64,000 nucleotides of DNA from Nocardia wallacei (GCF_029868745.1 NZ_JARWOP010000085.1:1-64000); one strand, 5' to 3'; counted from the first letter of the stretch, positions 1-8,140 are shown. The notes: a model not told the origin generated them from the sequence alone. Numbers and translations are program-made.

Positions 1-28
1 TGAACCGTCCTGGATCCGGTGGAGACTC
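1..28. repeat. Left terminal inverted repeat of the IS3 element
   Basis: Starts TGAACCGTCCTGGA. It pairs with the reverse complement of 1307-1334, with mismatches only at positions 15, 16, 17 and 19 of 28. Confidence 0.9.
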
Positions 29-32
29 GGGT

Positions 33-959
33 TCAGGCCACCTCGGCTGAGATGCTCTGTTGATGGTAGAGGTGTTCGTATTCGACCGGCGGCAGGTAGC
101 CGATCGACGAGTGGAGGCGCTGGGTGTTGTACCAGTGCACCCAGGAGGCCGTTTCCCGTTCGAGTTCGGCCCGGCCGGTGAAGGCCGGATACCGGTCGAT
201 CAGCTCGGTCTTGTAGAGCCCGATCGCCGATTCCATCAGGGCATTATCGAGGGCATCCCCAACGCTGCCAATGGATCCGGCGATCTCGGAGTCACGCAGT
301 GTTTCGGTGAAAGCCAGCGATGTGTATTGACTACCGGCGTCGGAGTGATGCACCAAACCTGTTGCAGTGAAACGGAAATCAGTTCTGCGACGGGTGAATA
401 ATGCCTGTTCGAGCACCGATGTCACCAAAGGTGTTGTCTTACTGGTCATCACCCGCCATCCGAGGATGCGGCGTGAGTACACGTCGACACAGAACGCGGT
501 GTAGCAGAACCCGGAAACCGTCCAGCAGTAGGTGAAATCGGCGACCCACCACTGATCCGGCCGTGCCGGTTGCGACCAGGCCCGCCCGATCAAATCCGGA
601 TACCGTGCAGGCTGGTCGCGGTCTCGTTCGGTGGTGACTGTCGTGCGCCGCCCACGCACGATGCCGTCGAGACCGGCCAGCCGCATCAGGCGCGCAACCT
701 GGTCGCGGCCGAGATCGTGACCGGCGCGGCAGGCCGCGTGCCAGAGCTTGCGCACCCCATAGACGCGCCGGTTGGCCGTCCACAGGTCGAACAACACGTT
801 GGCCGCATGCGCGTCGGACCAGACCGCAGCGCTGATGCCGCGTTTGCGCGCGGCGTAGTAGGTGGACGGGGCGATCTTGACCCCGTGCTCGGTGAGCACG
901 CGGCAGATCGGGTCGACCCCGAACCGGTCCCGGTGAGCGTCGATGTAGTCGACGATCAC
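33..959 (-). CDS. IS3-family transposase OrfB (DDE integrase catalytic subunit)
   Basis: This 308-aa protein is the catalytic half of the IS3 transposase. An N-terminal HTH_21-like segment is followed by an rve integrase core. The DDE residues are visible as WVADFTY (first Asp), HHSDAGSQYTS (second Asp) and NALMESAIGLYKTEL (Glu), ending in the usual WYNTQRLHSSIGYLPP tail. Translation starts at a GTG that overlaps the orfA stop codon (GTGA), which suggests coupling or production of a frameshifted OrfAB fusion. I see no canonical A6G slippery site; a T5C run at 989-995 is the only nearby candidate. Length and catalytic residues are normal, so it is probably functional. Confidence 0.95.
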   Translation of the reverse strand: MIVDYIDAHRDRFGVDPICRVLTEHGVKIAPSTYYAARKRGISAAVWSDAHAANVLFDLWTANRRVYGVRKLWHAACRAGHDLGRDQVARLMRLAGLDGIVRGRRTTVTTERDRDQPARYPDLIGRAWSQPARPDQWWVADFTYCWTVSGFCYTAFCVDVYSRRILGWRVMTSKTTPLVTSVLEQALFTRRRTDFRFTATGLVHHSDAGSQYTSLAFTETLRDSEIAGSIGSVGDALDNALMESAIGLYKTELIDRYPAFTGRAELERETASWVHWYNTQRLHSSIGYLPPVEYEHLYHQQSISAEVA

Positions 960-1279
960 CGCAGTCGGCGGTCGACCTCCGCCGCCGCGAAAAACGCACT
1001 CGCAGTCCGCAAAATATCGTTGGCCCTTCGCAATTCGGCCACCTCGCGGCGCAGCACCTTCAACTCCTCGGACTCCGACACGGTCACCGGAGCCGGAGCA
1101 GCAGCCGGTTGCTCGGCCTTCTCGACCCAGTTCCGCAACGTCGCCGGCTTGATATCCAGCAACGCGCCCACATGCCGGCGCGCGGCCGCCATCGACTCAC
1201 CGTGCTCACGGATCCGGTCCTGGTACATCCTCACCGCTCGCGCACGAGTCTCCTCGTCGAACTTCCGTGGTGCACCCAT
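956..1279 (-). CDS. IS3-family transposase OrfA (DNA-binding subunit)
   Basis: A 107-aa protein with an N-terminal helix-turn-helix of the HTH_Tnp_1 type (residues about 5-55, including KPATLRNWVEKAEQ), a linker rich in Ala and Pro, and a C-terminal leucine-zipper-like coiled coil (LKVLRREVAELRRANDILR). In this family OrfA recognises the terminal repeats and multimerises through the zipper. It sits directly upstream of orfB with a 4-base overlap. The start codon lies about 30 bp inside the right inverted repeat, as is usual for IS3 elements. Confidence 0.93.
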   Translation of the reverse strand: MGAPRKFDEETRARAVRMYQDRIREHGESMAAARRHVGALLDIKPATLRNWVEKAEQPAAAPAPVTVSESEELKVLRREVAELRRANDILRTASAFFAAAEVDRRLR

Positions 1280-1306
1280 GACTGACAGTCTCCCTTGCTA
1301 AATCGG

Positions 1307-1334
1307 GAGTCTCCAACCAGTCCAGGACGGTTCA
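1307..1334. repeat. Right terminal inverted repeat of the IS3 element
   Basis: Ends CCAGGACGGTTCA. It is the inverted partner of 1-28 (24 of 28 matches) and defines the insertion junction at 1334/1335. Confidence 0.9.
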
Positions 1335-1509
1335 AGAAGCGGCTGCGATCGGATTGCAAGCCGCGGACAAGGCGAAAGATTTTCAGTCTCAACGGATTCG
1401 CGACGAAATGCGGACGCTGGCTCACGTGTCTATAAAGCACCTGCGTATCACGGAAGTAGACGAACTGTATGGCGCTCTCACCGCCGATTCGGGAGAGGCG
1501 CTTCAGTGA
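1335..1509 (+). pseudogene. 3' remnant of a regulator-like gene cut by the IS element
   Basis: An open frame runs without interruption from the IS junction to a TGA at 1507-1509, leaving about 57 codons. The peptide contains LQAADKAKDFQSQRIRDEMR and then HLRITEVDELYGAL. It resembles the helical C-terminal repeat region of actinobacterial XRE/TPR-type regulators, but that assignment is tentative. Its stop codon overlaps the GTG start of the next gene (GTGA), as expected for a once intact two-gene operon. The 5' part must lie beyond the IS or be lost. Confidence 0.6.
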
Positions 1510-2396
1510 GCCGTTCCGCGGCGCCAACGGCAGGCGAGATACTGACTCGGGCAGCGAAACTCACCGGCATCGAATCCGACGGCGCCGTGATTATTCGCGA
1601 GGGTTCACATGTAATCTTCGAGCTGCCCAACGCGATCGTGGCCCGAATCGGCAAGCCGCAAAGCTACGAGACCACACAGCGAGAGTTGCGTATCTCTCAG
1701 TGGCTCAATCGTTCCGGCATTGCCACGGTTCGGGCTGTGGGCGGAATTCCGCAACCGACAGTGGTGGATGAACGTCCTGTCACCTGGTGGGAGCTGATTC
1801 CCGACCACAGGCCATCGACACCCGAAGAATTAGGGAGGATGCTCCGGCGACTGCATGCTCTGACACCACCGGCAGAATTCGACCTACCGAACTACGCCCC
1901 GTTCGCCGGACTGCGAGAACGCATTGAGTCCGCAACCACGATCGACAAACGCGACCGATCTTGGCTCGTCGCCCACCATGCGCGACTACGGCAGCTGTAC
2001 AACGAGATCTACGATACGACCGAGCAATGCGTCATACACGGCGACGCTTGGCAAGGGAACCTCGTCGTACCGCCCTCAAACGATCCCATCGTGCTCGACC
2101 TTGACAAAGTATCGCTGGGTCGGCGCGAGTGGGATCTCGTTCAGTTGGCGGTCGACTACACGGACTTCCGGCGGATCACCGATAACCAGTATCAAGGTTT
2201 CGTCGACGCATACGGCGGCTATGACGTAACCCAATGGTCGAGCTATAGGGTGCTCGCCGATATCCAAGAACTCCGATGGGTAGGGTTCGCGATCAGCCGA
2301 TCAGACGCCGGGCAAGCCGTTGCTACCGAAGCAAAACACCGCATCGCGTGCCTCCGAGGACTGGTACCGAAGCCCTGGACCTGGACAGCGCTATGA
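1506..2396 (+). CDS. Aminoglycoside phosphotransferase (APH)-family small-molecule kinase
   Basis: A 296-aa protein with the APH/choline-kinase fold. It has a Brenner-type catalytic loop (VIHGDAWQGNLVV) followed by the metal-binding LDLDKVSLGRREWDL segment. The family phosphorylates antibiotics or small metabolites with ATP or GTP; nothing here fixes the substrate, so resistance should not be assumed. The GTG start at 1506 overlaps the stop of the truncated upstream frame, so the gene was probably translated from a shared transcript that the IS has now separated from its promoter. The local DNA is visibly less GC-rich than the catabolic cluster to the right. Confidence 0.82.
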   Translation: MSRSAAPTAGEILTRAAKLTGIESDGAVIIREGSHVIFELPNAIVARIGKPQSYETTQRELRISQWLNRSGIATVRAVGGIPQPTVVDERPVTWWELIPDHRPSTPEELGRMLRRLHALTPPAEFDLPNYAPFAGLRERIESATTIDKRDRSWLVAHHARLRQLYNEIYDTTEQCVIHGDAWQGNLVVPPSNDPIVLDLDKVSLGRREWDLVQLAVDYTDFRRITDNQYQGFVDAYGGYDVTQWSSYRVLADIQELRWVGFAISRSDAGQAVATEAKHRIACLRGLVPKPWTWTAL

Positions 2397-2486
2397 ACCT
2401 GCCGGCTTCCACGAACCACCGGCGCTGCCGCCCTCTGGGCAAGGTCATCGGTCGGCTTGGCTCCGCGGCGAACTGAAAGCCCTTCC

Positions 2487-2508
2487 CTCCCAGGCTCATG
2501 CCTGGGAG
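2487..2508. terminator. Hairpin downstream of the APH gene, probable terminator
   Basis: A perfect 9-bp stem, CTCCCAGGC / GCCTGGGAG, encloses a 4-nt loop 90 bp after the APH stop codon. No T-run follows, which is common for actinobacterial terminators. The rest of 2397-2555 holds no convincing gene. Confidence 0.55.
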
Positions 2509-2555
2509 AACACCTCGGCAGGACAACAACTGCGAACCCTGGTTGGATCGATTAC

Positions 2556-2879
2556 GTGACCCCAGTGCCGCTGAACGACATCGAGATCGCCGGCCGCCTT
2601 GAAGCACTACCCGGGTGGAAGCGTGACGGGGACGAGATCACGCGCACGTTCGCCCATACCTATCACGAGTGTGTGCACCTGGCGGTGTACGTCGCGGCGA
2701 AGGCTCGCGAGGTCGGTCACCACCCCGACATGCTGATCACCTGGGAGCGGATCGAGTTCCGAATTACGACCCACGATGCCGGTCGGAAACTGACCGACCT
2801 TGACTTCGACCTCGCACGAGATATCGACCGGACCGCAGTAGCCAGTGGGGCGACTCCGATTACACCAGACCACGTTTAG
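2556..2879 (+). CDS. 4a-hydroxytetrahydrobiopterin dehydratase (pterin-4a-carbinolamine dehydratase)
   Basis: A 107-aa protein of the PCD/DCoH family, which dehydrates 4a-hydroxy-tetrahydropterin formed by aromatic amino acid hydroxylases. The family signature is clear: EVGHHPDMLITWERIEFRI, then THDAGRKLTDLDFDLARDID. I chose the GTG at 2556 because it gives the usual family length and begins directly with the LNDIEIAGRLEALPGW helix; an ATG at 2457 would add a 33-residue extension of non-homologous character. No pterin-dependent hydroxylase gene is present in the window, so its partner is elsewhere. Many actinobacteria carry such a stand-alone gene. Confidence 0.88.
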   Translation: MTPVPLNDIEIAGRLEALPGWKRDGDEITRTFAHTYHECVHLAVYVAAKAREVGHHPDMLITWERIEFRITTHDAGRKLTDLDFDLARDIDRTAVASGATPITPDHV

Positions 2880-2913
2880 ATACAGGTGCTCGACTGCACA
2901 CCGGCGCAACGTC

Positions 2914-3127
2914 TCACGTATCTACCACGTCGGTCACTGAGCGCTCGATTACCCCAGTCACGGTCGAGAGCACCGTATCTGTATCCAGGCGATCCAGGGC
3001 GGCATCGGGCGAATGCCGCTCCAGTTCGTTACGGGAAATCCTGTGTGCGATAGCGATAGCTTGGAAACCGGCGTGACGTGCACAAGCGATATCGTTCGGA
3101 GCATCACCGATGACGACAGTCCGACTC
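2914..3127 (-). pseudogene. C-terminal remnant of a HAD-family phosphatase
   Basis: The last 70 or so codons encode the end of a HAD hydrolase: TVVIGDAPNDIACARHAGFQ contains the motif IV acidic pair (GDAPND), followed by AIAIAHRISRNELERHSPDA. The same frame upstream of about 3127 turns into unrelated sequence antisense or out of frame to the ferredoxin gene, and motifs I to III are absent. The gene has therefore lost its 5' two-thirds. The break is within 30 bp of the ferredoxin stop codon, marking the edge of the catabolic cluster. Confidence 0.7.
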
Positions 3128-3155
3128 CTCCCGGCCGGACCCACCCCGGCACCGC

Positions 3156-3344
3156 TTACTCGATCACGATGGCCCGTTCCGGGCAGGCCTGTTCCGCGTC
3201 CCGCACCGCCTGCTCGTACTGCTCGGGCACATCGGTGACGGTGACCTCGGCGTAGCCGTAGTCGGTCAGCTCGAACACCTCGGGGCACAGTCCGAGGCAG
3301 ACGCCGTGACCGCGGCATCGGTCGTCGTCGATGGTGACCTTCAT
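3156..3344 (-). CDS. Single-cluster ferredoxin, partner of the adjacent P450
   Basis: A 62-aa ferredoxin of the type that serves actinobacterial P450s. The cluster ligands lie in CRGHGVCLGLCPEVF (Cys10, Cys16, Cys20, with His in the position of the missing fourth Cys) and in ACPERA near the C-terminus. This arrangement usually binds a [3Fe-4S] cluster. The ATG overlaps the P450 stop codon by four bases, so the two are translationally coupled and presumably form an electron-transfer pair. No dedicated ferredoxin reductase gene is seen in the window. The downstream neighbour is the broken HAD gene. Confidence 0.93.
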   Translation of the reverse strand: MKVTIDDDRCRGHGVCLGLCPEVFELTDYGYAEVTVTDVPEQYEQAVRDAEQACPERAIVIE

Positions 3345-4636
3345 CGCGCTTTCTCCTCGAGGTCGAACGTCAGGTGCAGTGAGGTGAGCCCGCGCAGGAT
3401 GAAAGTCGGCAGGTAGTGGAATTTGCGGGCGTCGGCCGGTCCGTGCACGCTCTCGTCGATCCGCAGCTCGGCGGTGCGCTCCAGCAGCCGCTCGATCGCC
3501 ACGCGGGCCTCCGCGCGGGCCAGCGGCGCACCCGGGCAGGTGTGCACGCCGCGGCCGAAAGCCAAGTGCTGGCGGGCATTCGAACGGCTCGCCTCGAACG
3601 TGGTGGGATCGTCGAAGCGGCGCGGGTCCCGGTTGGCCGCGCCGTTGACCACCATCAGCACCGTACCCACCGGCACCTCGGTCCCGCCGACCGTGGTCGG
3701 CACCTTGGCCAGCCGGAAGTCGCCCTTCACCGGGCTCTCCATCCGCAGCGACTCCTCGATGAAGTTCTGGATCCGGCTGCGGTCCTCGCGCAGATACTGC
3801 TGGATGTCGGGACGCTCGGCCAGCAGCTTCAGCGCGGAGCTGAGCAGCCGCACGGTGGTCTCCTGCCCGGCGGAGAACAGATTGGCCGCCACCCGCACGA
3901 CATCGATGACCTCCGGCTGCCGCCCGTCGGGGAACGTCGCGGTCGCCATACTGGTCAGCACGTCACCTTTCGGATTGGCGCGCCGGTCTTCGACATACGA
4001 GGAGAAGCGGGCGTACAGGAACTCGATCGGGTTGTGCGACATGCCTTCCCCGTCGGTGCTGCCGACGCTGGAGCCCTCCCGGTGCGGATCCCGTTGCAGC
4101 GCTTGCAGGAATTCCTCCTGGTCGGCCTCCGGCACACCCAGCAGGTCAGCGATCACGTACAGCGTGAACGGACCGGCGAAATCCCGGATGACATCGCCCC
4201 CACCGCCGGCCAGGTACTGGTCCAGCAGCCGATCGGCGATCTCCCACATCGCCGCCTCGTTCTCCTTGAGACGCTTGGGAGTGATCAGCCGCATCAATAG
4301 GGCGCGGTGGTCGGTGTGCACCGGCGGATCGAGAGTCGGCAACTGGTCGCTCATCGGCAGCGAGTCACGGTGCTCGGCGATCAGCGCGTTCACGTCGGAG
4401 GTCTCGTCCAGCGGCACCGGAAAGCCGGGAAACGGCCCGGTCACCGAGACGCACGAGGAGAATCGATCGACGTCGTTGTAGACCTCGAGCGCCTCGTCGT
4501 ACCCGGTCACCATCATCACGTCGTGGTGCTTCTCGCGGGTGACGGGGCATTGCGCGCGCAACGCGTCGAAATACGGATACGGATCGTCGACCAGTTCCCG
4601 TCCGAGGAAGAAGTCCAGCTCTTCGAAGTTTTTCAC
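3341..4636 (-). CDS. Cytochrome P450 monooxygenase
   Basis: A 431-aa soluble bacterial P450. The I-helix oxygen-activation motif reads FSAGQETTVRLL, with Glu where most bacterial P450s have Asp. The K-helix ExxR is EESLR, and the heme loop is FGRGVHTCPGAPLARAE with Cys367 as thiolate ligand. It starts at GTG 4636 and faces an ACAD operon across a 145-bp promoter region with GAGAAT-type repeats. With the coupled ferredoxin it probably hydroxylates the pathway substrate or an intermediate at an unactivated carbon. I cannot assign a CYP family number from memory with confidence. Confidence 0.93.
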   Translation of the reverse strand: MKNFEELDFFLGRELVDDPYPYFDALRAQCPVTREKHHDVMMVTGYDEALEVYNDVDRFSSCVSVTGPFPGFPVPLDETSDVNALIAEHRDSLPMSDQLPTLDPPVHTDHRALLMRLITPKRLKENEAAMWEIADRLLDQYLAGGGGDVIRDFAGPFTLYVIADLLGVPEADQEEFLQALQRDPHREGSSVGSTDGEGMSHNPIEFLYARFSSYVEDRRANPKGDVLTSMATATFPDGRQPEVIDVVRVAANLFSAGQETTVRLLSSALKLLAERPDIQQYLREDRSRIQNFIEESLRMESPVKGDFRLAKVPTTVGGTEVPVGTVLMVVNGAANRDPRRFDDPTTFEASRSNARQHLAFGRGVHTCPGAPLARAEARVAIERLLERTAELRIDESVHGPADARKFHYLPTFILRGLTSLHLTFDLEEKAR

Positions 4637-4708
4637 GACTCGACGGTTCCCTTCGACACTCCGGCCGGAACACCGCCCGACCCACGTTGCCAGTTGACTT
4701 CCACGATT

Positions 4709-4741
4709 GAGAATATGACTCTCATCTGTGAGTATGAGATT
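4709..4741. promoter_or_regulatory. Operator-like GAGAAT repeats between the P450 and ACAD operons
   Basis: The divergent intergenic region contains GAGAAT-N3-ACTCTC (4709-4723) followed by a perfect TCTCAT-N8-ATGAGA inverted repeat (4720-4739). The half-site resembles the cleaner ATTCTC-N7-GAGAAT palindromes at 20200 and 26989 and the cluster at 14650. Its position 40-75 bp upstream of the ACAD start and about 75-105 bp upstream of the P450 start suits a regulator acting on both operons. Confidence 0.5.
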
Positions 4742-4781
4742 TCCACAAGTCTAGCTCGGCGTCAACCAGAGGACCGGCACA

Positions 4782-5921
4782 ATGCCCCACGACCCCACCG
4801 CGGACCAGCGGTTCTTCCAAACGACCACGCGTGATTTCCTCGCCGACACGATGCCCGTGAGCACCGTCCGCGCGCTCGGCGAGGCGGGGACCGGCTTCGA
4901 CCGCCAGTGGTGGCGGCGCGGCGCGGAATTGGGCTGGACGGCCATGCTGGCGCCCGAAAGCCTCGGCGGCGGAACGATTTCCGGTCGGCCGATGACCGAA
5001 CTGGCCCTGATCGCCACCGAACTGGGCCGAGCGTGCGCACCGGGGCCGTTCGTCACCACCAACGCCGTGCTCGCGGGCCTGGCCTCGGCCGCGAGCGCGC
5101 ACTCGGCGGCCGTGACCGCCGTGCTCGCCGGTACCGAGGTGGCGACCTGGGCGATCTACGAGCCCGGCCGCGGCTTTCCGCCCCTGAATATCGACCCGAT
5201 GGGCACCCGGGCCGCACCCGACGGCGCCGGCTACCGGCTCACCGGAGTGAAGGATCGGGTCGAGTCCGCCGATCAGGCGGACCTGTTCCTGGTCACGGCG
5301 AGCGGTCCGCAGGGACCGGTGCAGGTCCTGGTGCGCGCCGATGCCCCCGGAGTCACGGTGACCCCGGGCTGGACCCTGGACCTGGTCCGGCGCACCGCGC
5401 GGGTGACGTTCGACGACGTCGCGATCACCGCCGACGCGGTGGTGCACACGGGAGACGACACCGCACCCGCCGTCCGCGCGCAGGCGCTCACCGCCGCCAC
5501 GCTCACCGCGGCGGAAATGGTCGGCGCCACCGATCGCGCGCTGGACGCCACGCTGGGCTGGCTGTCCGATCGCTACACCTTCGGCCGCCCGCTGTCCTCC
5601 TACCAGGCACTCAAACACCGCATGGCCGACAACAAGACCTGGCTGGAGGCGTGCCGGGCCACCTCGACCGCCGCCGCCGCGGCCTGGGACGACGACGCAC
5701 CGGCCACCGAAGAGACCGTCAGCATCGCGAAATCCTATGTGGGAGCGAAGACTCCGGTAATCACCCAGGACTGCGTGCAGTTGCACGGCGGCATCGGCGT
5801 CACGTGGGAGCACGACCTGCACCTGTACCTGCGCCGGATCACGTTGGGCCGGGCGCTGTACGGCACGCCGGAGGAACACCACCGCCACATCACCGACCTG
5901 CTCGACCCCGCGGCCGCCTGA
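4782..5921 (+). CDS. Acyl-CoA dehydrogenase, small partner of a heteromeric pair
   Basis: A 379-aa ACAD-fold protein with the C-terminal FAD/dimer signatures TFGRPLSSYQALKHRMAD and QLHGGIGVTWEHDLHLYLRR. The helix that carries the catalytic Glu in its partner reads LTAAEMVGATDRALDAT here, without the LGxER motif. In actinobacterial steroid-type ACADs two unlike subunits form an alpha2beta2 enzyme with one functional base; this gene and the next, 34 bp apart, fit that pattern. The ATG is preceded by an AGAGGA Shine-Dalgarno. It is the first gene of a four-gene plus-strand operon. Confidence 0.88.
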   Translation: MPHDPTADQRFFQTTTRDFLADTMPVSTVRALGEAGTGFDRQWWRRGAELGWTAMLAPESLGGGTISGRPMTELALIATELGRACAPGPFVTTNAVLAGLASAASAHSAAVTAVLAGTEVATWAIYEPGRGFPPLNIDPMGTRAAPDGAGYRLTGVKDRVESADQADLFLVTASGPQGPVQVLVRADAPGVTVTPGWTLDLVRRTARVTFDDVAITADAVVHTGDDTAPAVRAQALTAATLTAAEMVGATDRALDATLGWLSDRYTFGRPLSSYQALKHRMADNKTWLEACRATSTAAAAAWDDDAPATEETVSIAKSYVGAKTPVITQDCVQLHGGIGVTWEHDLHLYLRRITLGRALYGTPEEHHRHITDLLDPAAA

Positions 5922-5955
5922 GCCGCACCCCGACACCCCGAAAGGCAGCGTTGCC

Positions 5956-7206
5956 ATGGCCATCGACCTGGAGCCCGCCACCGAACTGGAGCCCGTCGCC
6001 GAATTCCGCGCCCGCGCCCGCGACTGGTTGCGCGACAACCTGCCGCCCGCGCCCCCCGGACATGTCGAGTCCTACACCGAGGAGGCGTGGAACCGGGCCC
6101 GGGAATTGCAGCGCATCCTGTACGACAGCGGTTTCGCCGGGATCTGCTTCCCCGCCGAGTACGGCGGGCAGGGCCTGTCTTCGGCGCATCAGCTGGCCTT
6201 CACCGAGGAGTCGATCCCCTACGAGATGCCGCTGCTGCTGAACGTGCCGACGCTGGCCATCTGCGCGGCCACCCTGCTCGATCTCGGCACCGAGGAGCAG
6301 AAGCGCGCCCATCTGCCGGCCGTACTGCGCGGCGAGGAGATCCTGGTGCAGTTCCTGTCCGAGCCGCGGGGCGGATCGGATCTCGCCGGGCTCACCACCC
6401 GCGCCGACCGCGACGGCGAGCGCTGGATTCTCAACGGCTCCAAGATCTGGAGTTCCGGCGCGTACGCCGCCGACTACGGACTCTGCCTGGCCCGCACCAA
6501 CTGGGACGTGCCCAAGCACCGCGGGCTCACCCTGTTCCTGGTGCCCGTGCACGCCGAGGGCGTCACGGTGCAGCGGATCAAACAGGTGACCGGTTCGACC
6601 GAGTTCTGCCAGGAGTTCTTCGACGACGTGGCGCTGCCGCCCGAAGCGGTGCTCGGCCAGATCGACGCGGGCTGGGAGGCGGCCTCACAGCTGCTGGGCC
6701 ACGAGCGGGCCGCGCTGGGCGGCACCTCGCCCTACACCAGCGGCGCTCGCCCGCACCTGGGCGGCGAGGCCGACCAGCTCGTCCAACTCGCCCGTGCCAC
6801 CGGGCAATTCGACGATCAGCGCACCCGCGAGGACATCGGCGCGGCGCGCGCCATGAACGTCGTGCGCGACCAGCTCATCGACCACGTCACGGCCGCGATC
6901 ACCAGCGGCGCGCTACCGCCCGCGGCGGGCGCCATCACGCGGCTGTTCAGCGCCGAGAACGCCTGGCTGCAAATCGATACGGCGGTGCGCATCGCCGGAC
7001 CGACGGCCGCGACGCAGGCCCCCGGCGATCCGGCCGACACCGCGCAGGTCGGTCTGGACTACCTGTTCCGGGCGGCCTGGGGCCTGGCCGGAGGCAGCAC
7101 CGAGATGGCGCGCAATGTGATCAGCGAGCGCGTGCTCGGTATGCCGCGCGAGTACGCCGCCGACCGCAACGTGCCGTTCAACCAGGTCGAACACGGCCGA
7201 CGCTGA
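5956..7206 (+). CDS. Acyl-CoA dehydrogenase, large catalytic partner
   Basis: A 416-aa ACAD. It has the N-terminal FPAEYGGQGLS element, the FAD/substrate loop LSEPRGGSDLAGL and the C-terminal GGSTEMARNVISERVLGMPR. The likely catalytic base is Glu250 in LLGHERAALGG, matching the glutamate position used by FadE-type heteromeric dehydrogenases. It presumably pairs with the preceding 379-aa protein to introduce the alpha,beta double bond into a bulky acyl-CoA. The downstream LLM oxidoreductase begins 20 bp later in the same operon. Confidence 0.9.
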   Translation: MAIDLEPATELEPVAEFRARARDWLRDNLPPAPPGHVESYTEEAWNRARELQRILYDSGFAGICFPAEYGGQGLSSAHQLAFTEESIPYEMPLLLNVPTLAICAATLLDLGTEEQKRAHLPAVLRGEEILVQFLSEPRGGSDLAGLTTRADRDGERWILNGSKIWSSGAYAADYGLCLARTNWDVPKHRGLTLFLVPVHAEGVTVQRIKQVTGSTEFCQEFFDDVALPPEAVLGQIDAGWEAASQLLGHERAALGGTSPYTSGARPHLGGEADQLVQLARATGQFDDQRTREDIGAARAMNVVRDQLIDHVTAAITSGALPPAAGAITRLFSAENAWLQIDTAVRIAGPTAATQAPGDPADTAQVGLDYLFRAAWGLAGGSTEMARNVISERVLGMPREYAADRNVPFNQVEHGRR

Positions 7207-7225
7207 CGAAAGACGAGCACCCACA

Positions 7226-8140
7226 ATGCGATTCATCTTCCATTACCCCGAATCCGCGGGCTACGAGGGCGATCTGCTCGACGCGGGCCCGCTGCCGGAG
7301 GTCGCGGCCGCGGCCGAGCAGTACGGTTTCGACGCGATCTCGCTCAGTGAGCACCCGGCGCCGGGCGCGCGCTGGCTGGGCGCGGGCGGGCATCAGACGC
7401 TGGACCCGTTCGTCGCCCTGGCCTTCGCGGCGGCCGCGACCGAGCGGCTACGGTTGCTCACCTACCTGTCGGTCGCGCCGTACCGCAATCCGATGCTGCT
7501 GGCGAAGACGGCCGCCACCCTCGACAAGCTGTCCGGCGGGCGAATGCTGCTCGGGCTCGGCGCGGGCTACCAGAAGAGTGAATTCCACGCCCTTGGAGTC
7601 GATTTCGACGAGCGCAACGCCCTGTTCGACGAGGCGCTCGAGGTGCTGCCCCGGCATTGGAGCGGCGAGCCGTTCAGCTATGCGGGCCGCCACTTCAACG
7701 CCCGCGACGTGGTGGCCCGGCCGCGGCCGGTGCAGCGGCCCATCCCGATGTGGATCGGCGGCAACTCCGCGCTCAGCCGCCGCCGGGTCACCACGCACGC
7801 GCAGGGGTGGATCCCGATGACCGGCGGCGCGGAACTCAGCACGACCGCGCGCACCCCGGCCCTCGGCACCCTCGCGGACGTCGGCCGCGCCATCGCGAAG
7901 ATCCGCTCGGACGCCGCAGCGGCCGGGCGGACCGACCACATCGACCTGGTCTACTCGTATCAGGGTGCGGGACTGGAGAATCCGGACCTCGACGCCGACC
8001 GGCACCGCGCGGCGCTGGCGGCGGCGGCCGAGGCGGGCGTGGACTGGGTGGTGGTCTCGCACCGGACCCGCGACTACCGGGCCACCCTCGACTTCATCTC
8101 CGCCTTCGGCGACACCTACCTCAGTAAGGCGGCGTGGTGA
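7226..8140 (+). CDS. LLM-class (luciferase-like) oxidoreductase, probably F420-dependent
   Basis: A 304-aa TIM-barrel protein of the bacterial luciferase-like superfamily. Family features include the early ISLSEHPAPGA strand-loop, the central KLSGGRMLLGLGAGYQKSEF segment and RPRPVQRPIPMWIGGNS. Members of this actinobacterial branch use F420H2 or FMNH2 to reduce or hydroxylate substrates; the sequence does not tell which. It lies between the ACAD pair and an SDR, with its stop overlapping the SDR start, so it acts in the same pathway, possibly on a carbonyl or ring intermediate. Confidence 0.85.
   Translation: MRFIFHYPESAGYEGDLLDAGPLPEVAAAAEQYGFDAISLSEHPAPGARWLGAGGHQTLDPFVALAFAAAATERLRLLTYLSVAPYRNPMLLAKTAATLDKLSGGRMLLGLGAGYQKSEFHALGVDFDERNALFDEALEVLPRHWSGEPFSYAGRHFNARDVVARPRPVQRPIPMWIGGNSALSRRRVTTHAQGWIPMTGGAELSTTARTPALGTLADVGRAIAKIRSDAAAAGRTDHIDLVYSYQGAGLENPDLDADRHRAALAAAAEAGVDWVVVSHRTRDYRATLDFISAFGDTYLSKAAW

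Larger units (their letters stand above)
1..1334 (-). mobile_element. Complete IS3-family insertion sequence
   Basis: Two overlapping minus-strand reading frames (orfA, orfB) are bounded by imperfect terminal inverted repeats at 1-28 and 1307-1334, which match at 24 of 28 positions. The ends begin TGAACCGTCCTGG, typical of the IS3 family. The element ends exactly at base 1, so the left flank and the target-site duplication cannot be checked. On the right it cuts directly into a coding frame (1335-1509). Both frames and both ends look intact, so the element may be active. Confidence 0.93.

Noticed and set aside
60..401. Plus-strand ORF of 113 codons inside the IS element
   Set aside because: Antisense to transposase orfB, whose DDE motifs are intact; no similarity of its own.
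1506..2396. Calling the APH-family gene an aminoglycoside resistance gene
   Set aside because: The family signature alone does not give the substrate; neighbours give no support.
2457..2555. N-terminal extension of the pterin dehydratase
   Set aside because: Adds 33 residues not seen in the family and runs just up to the terminator hairpin.
4722..6038. 438-codon minus-strand ORF across the first ACAD
   Set aside because: Antisense to a clear acyl-CoA dehydrogenase gene; the composition is the Arg/Gly/His-rich pattern of antisense frames in high-GC DNA.
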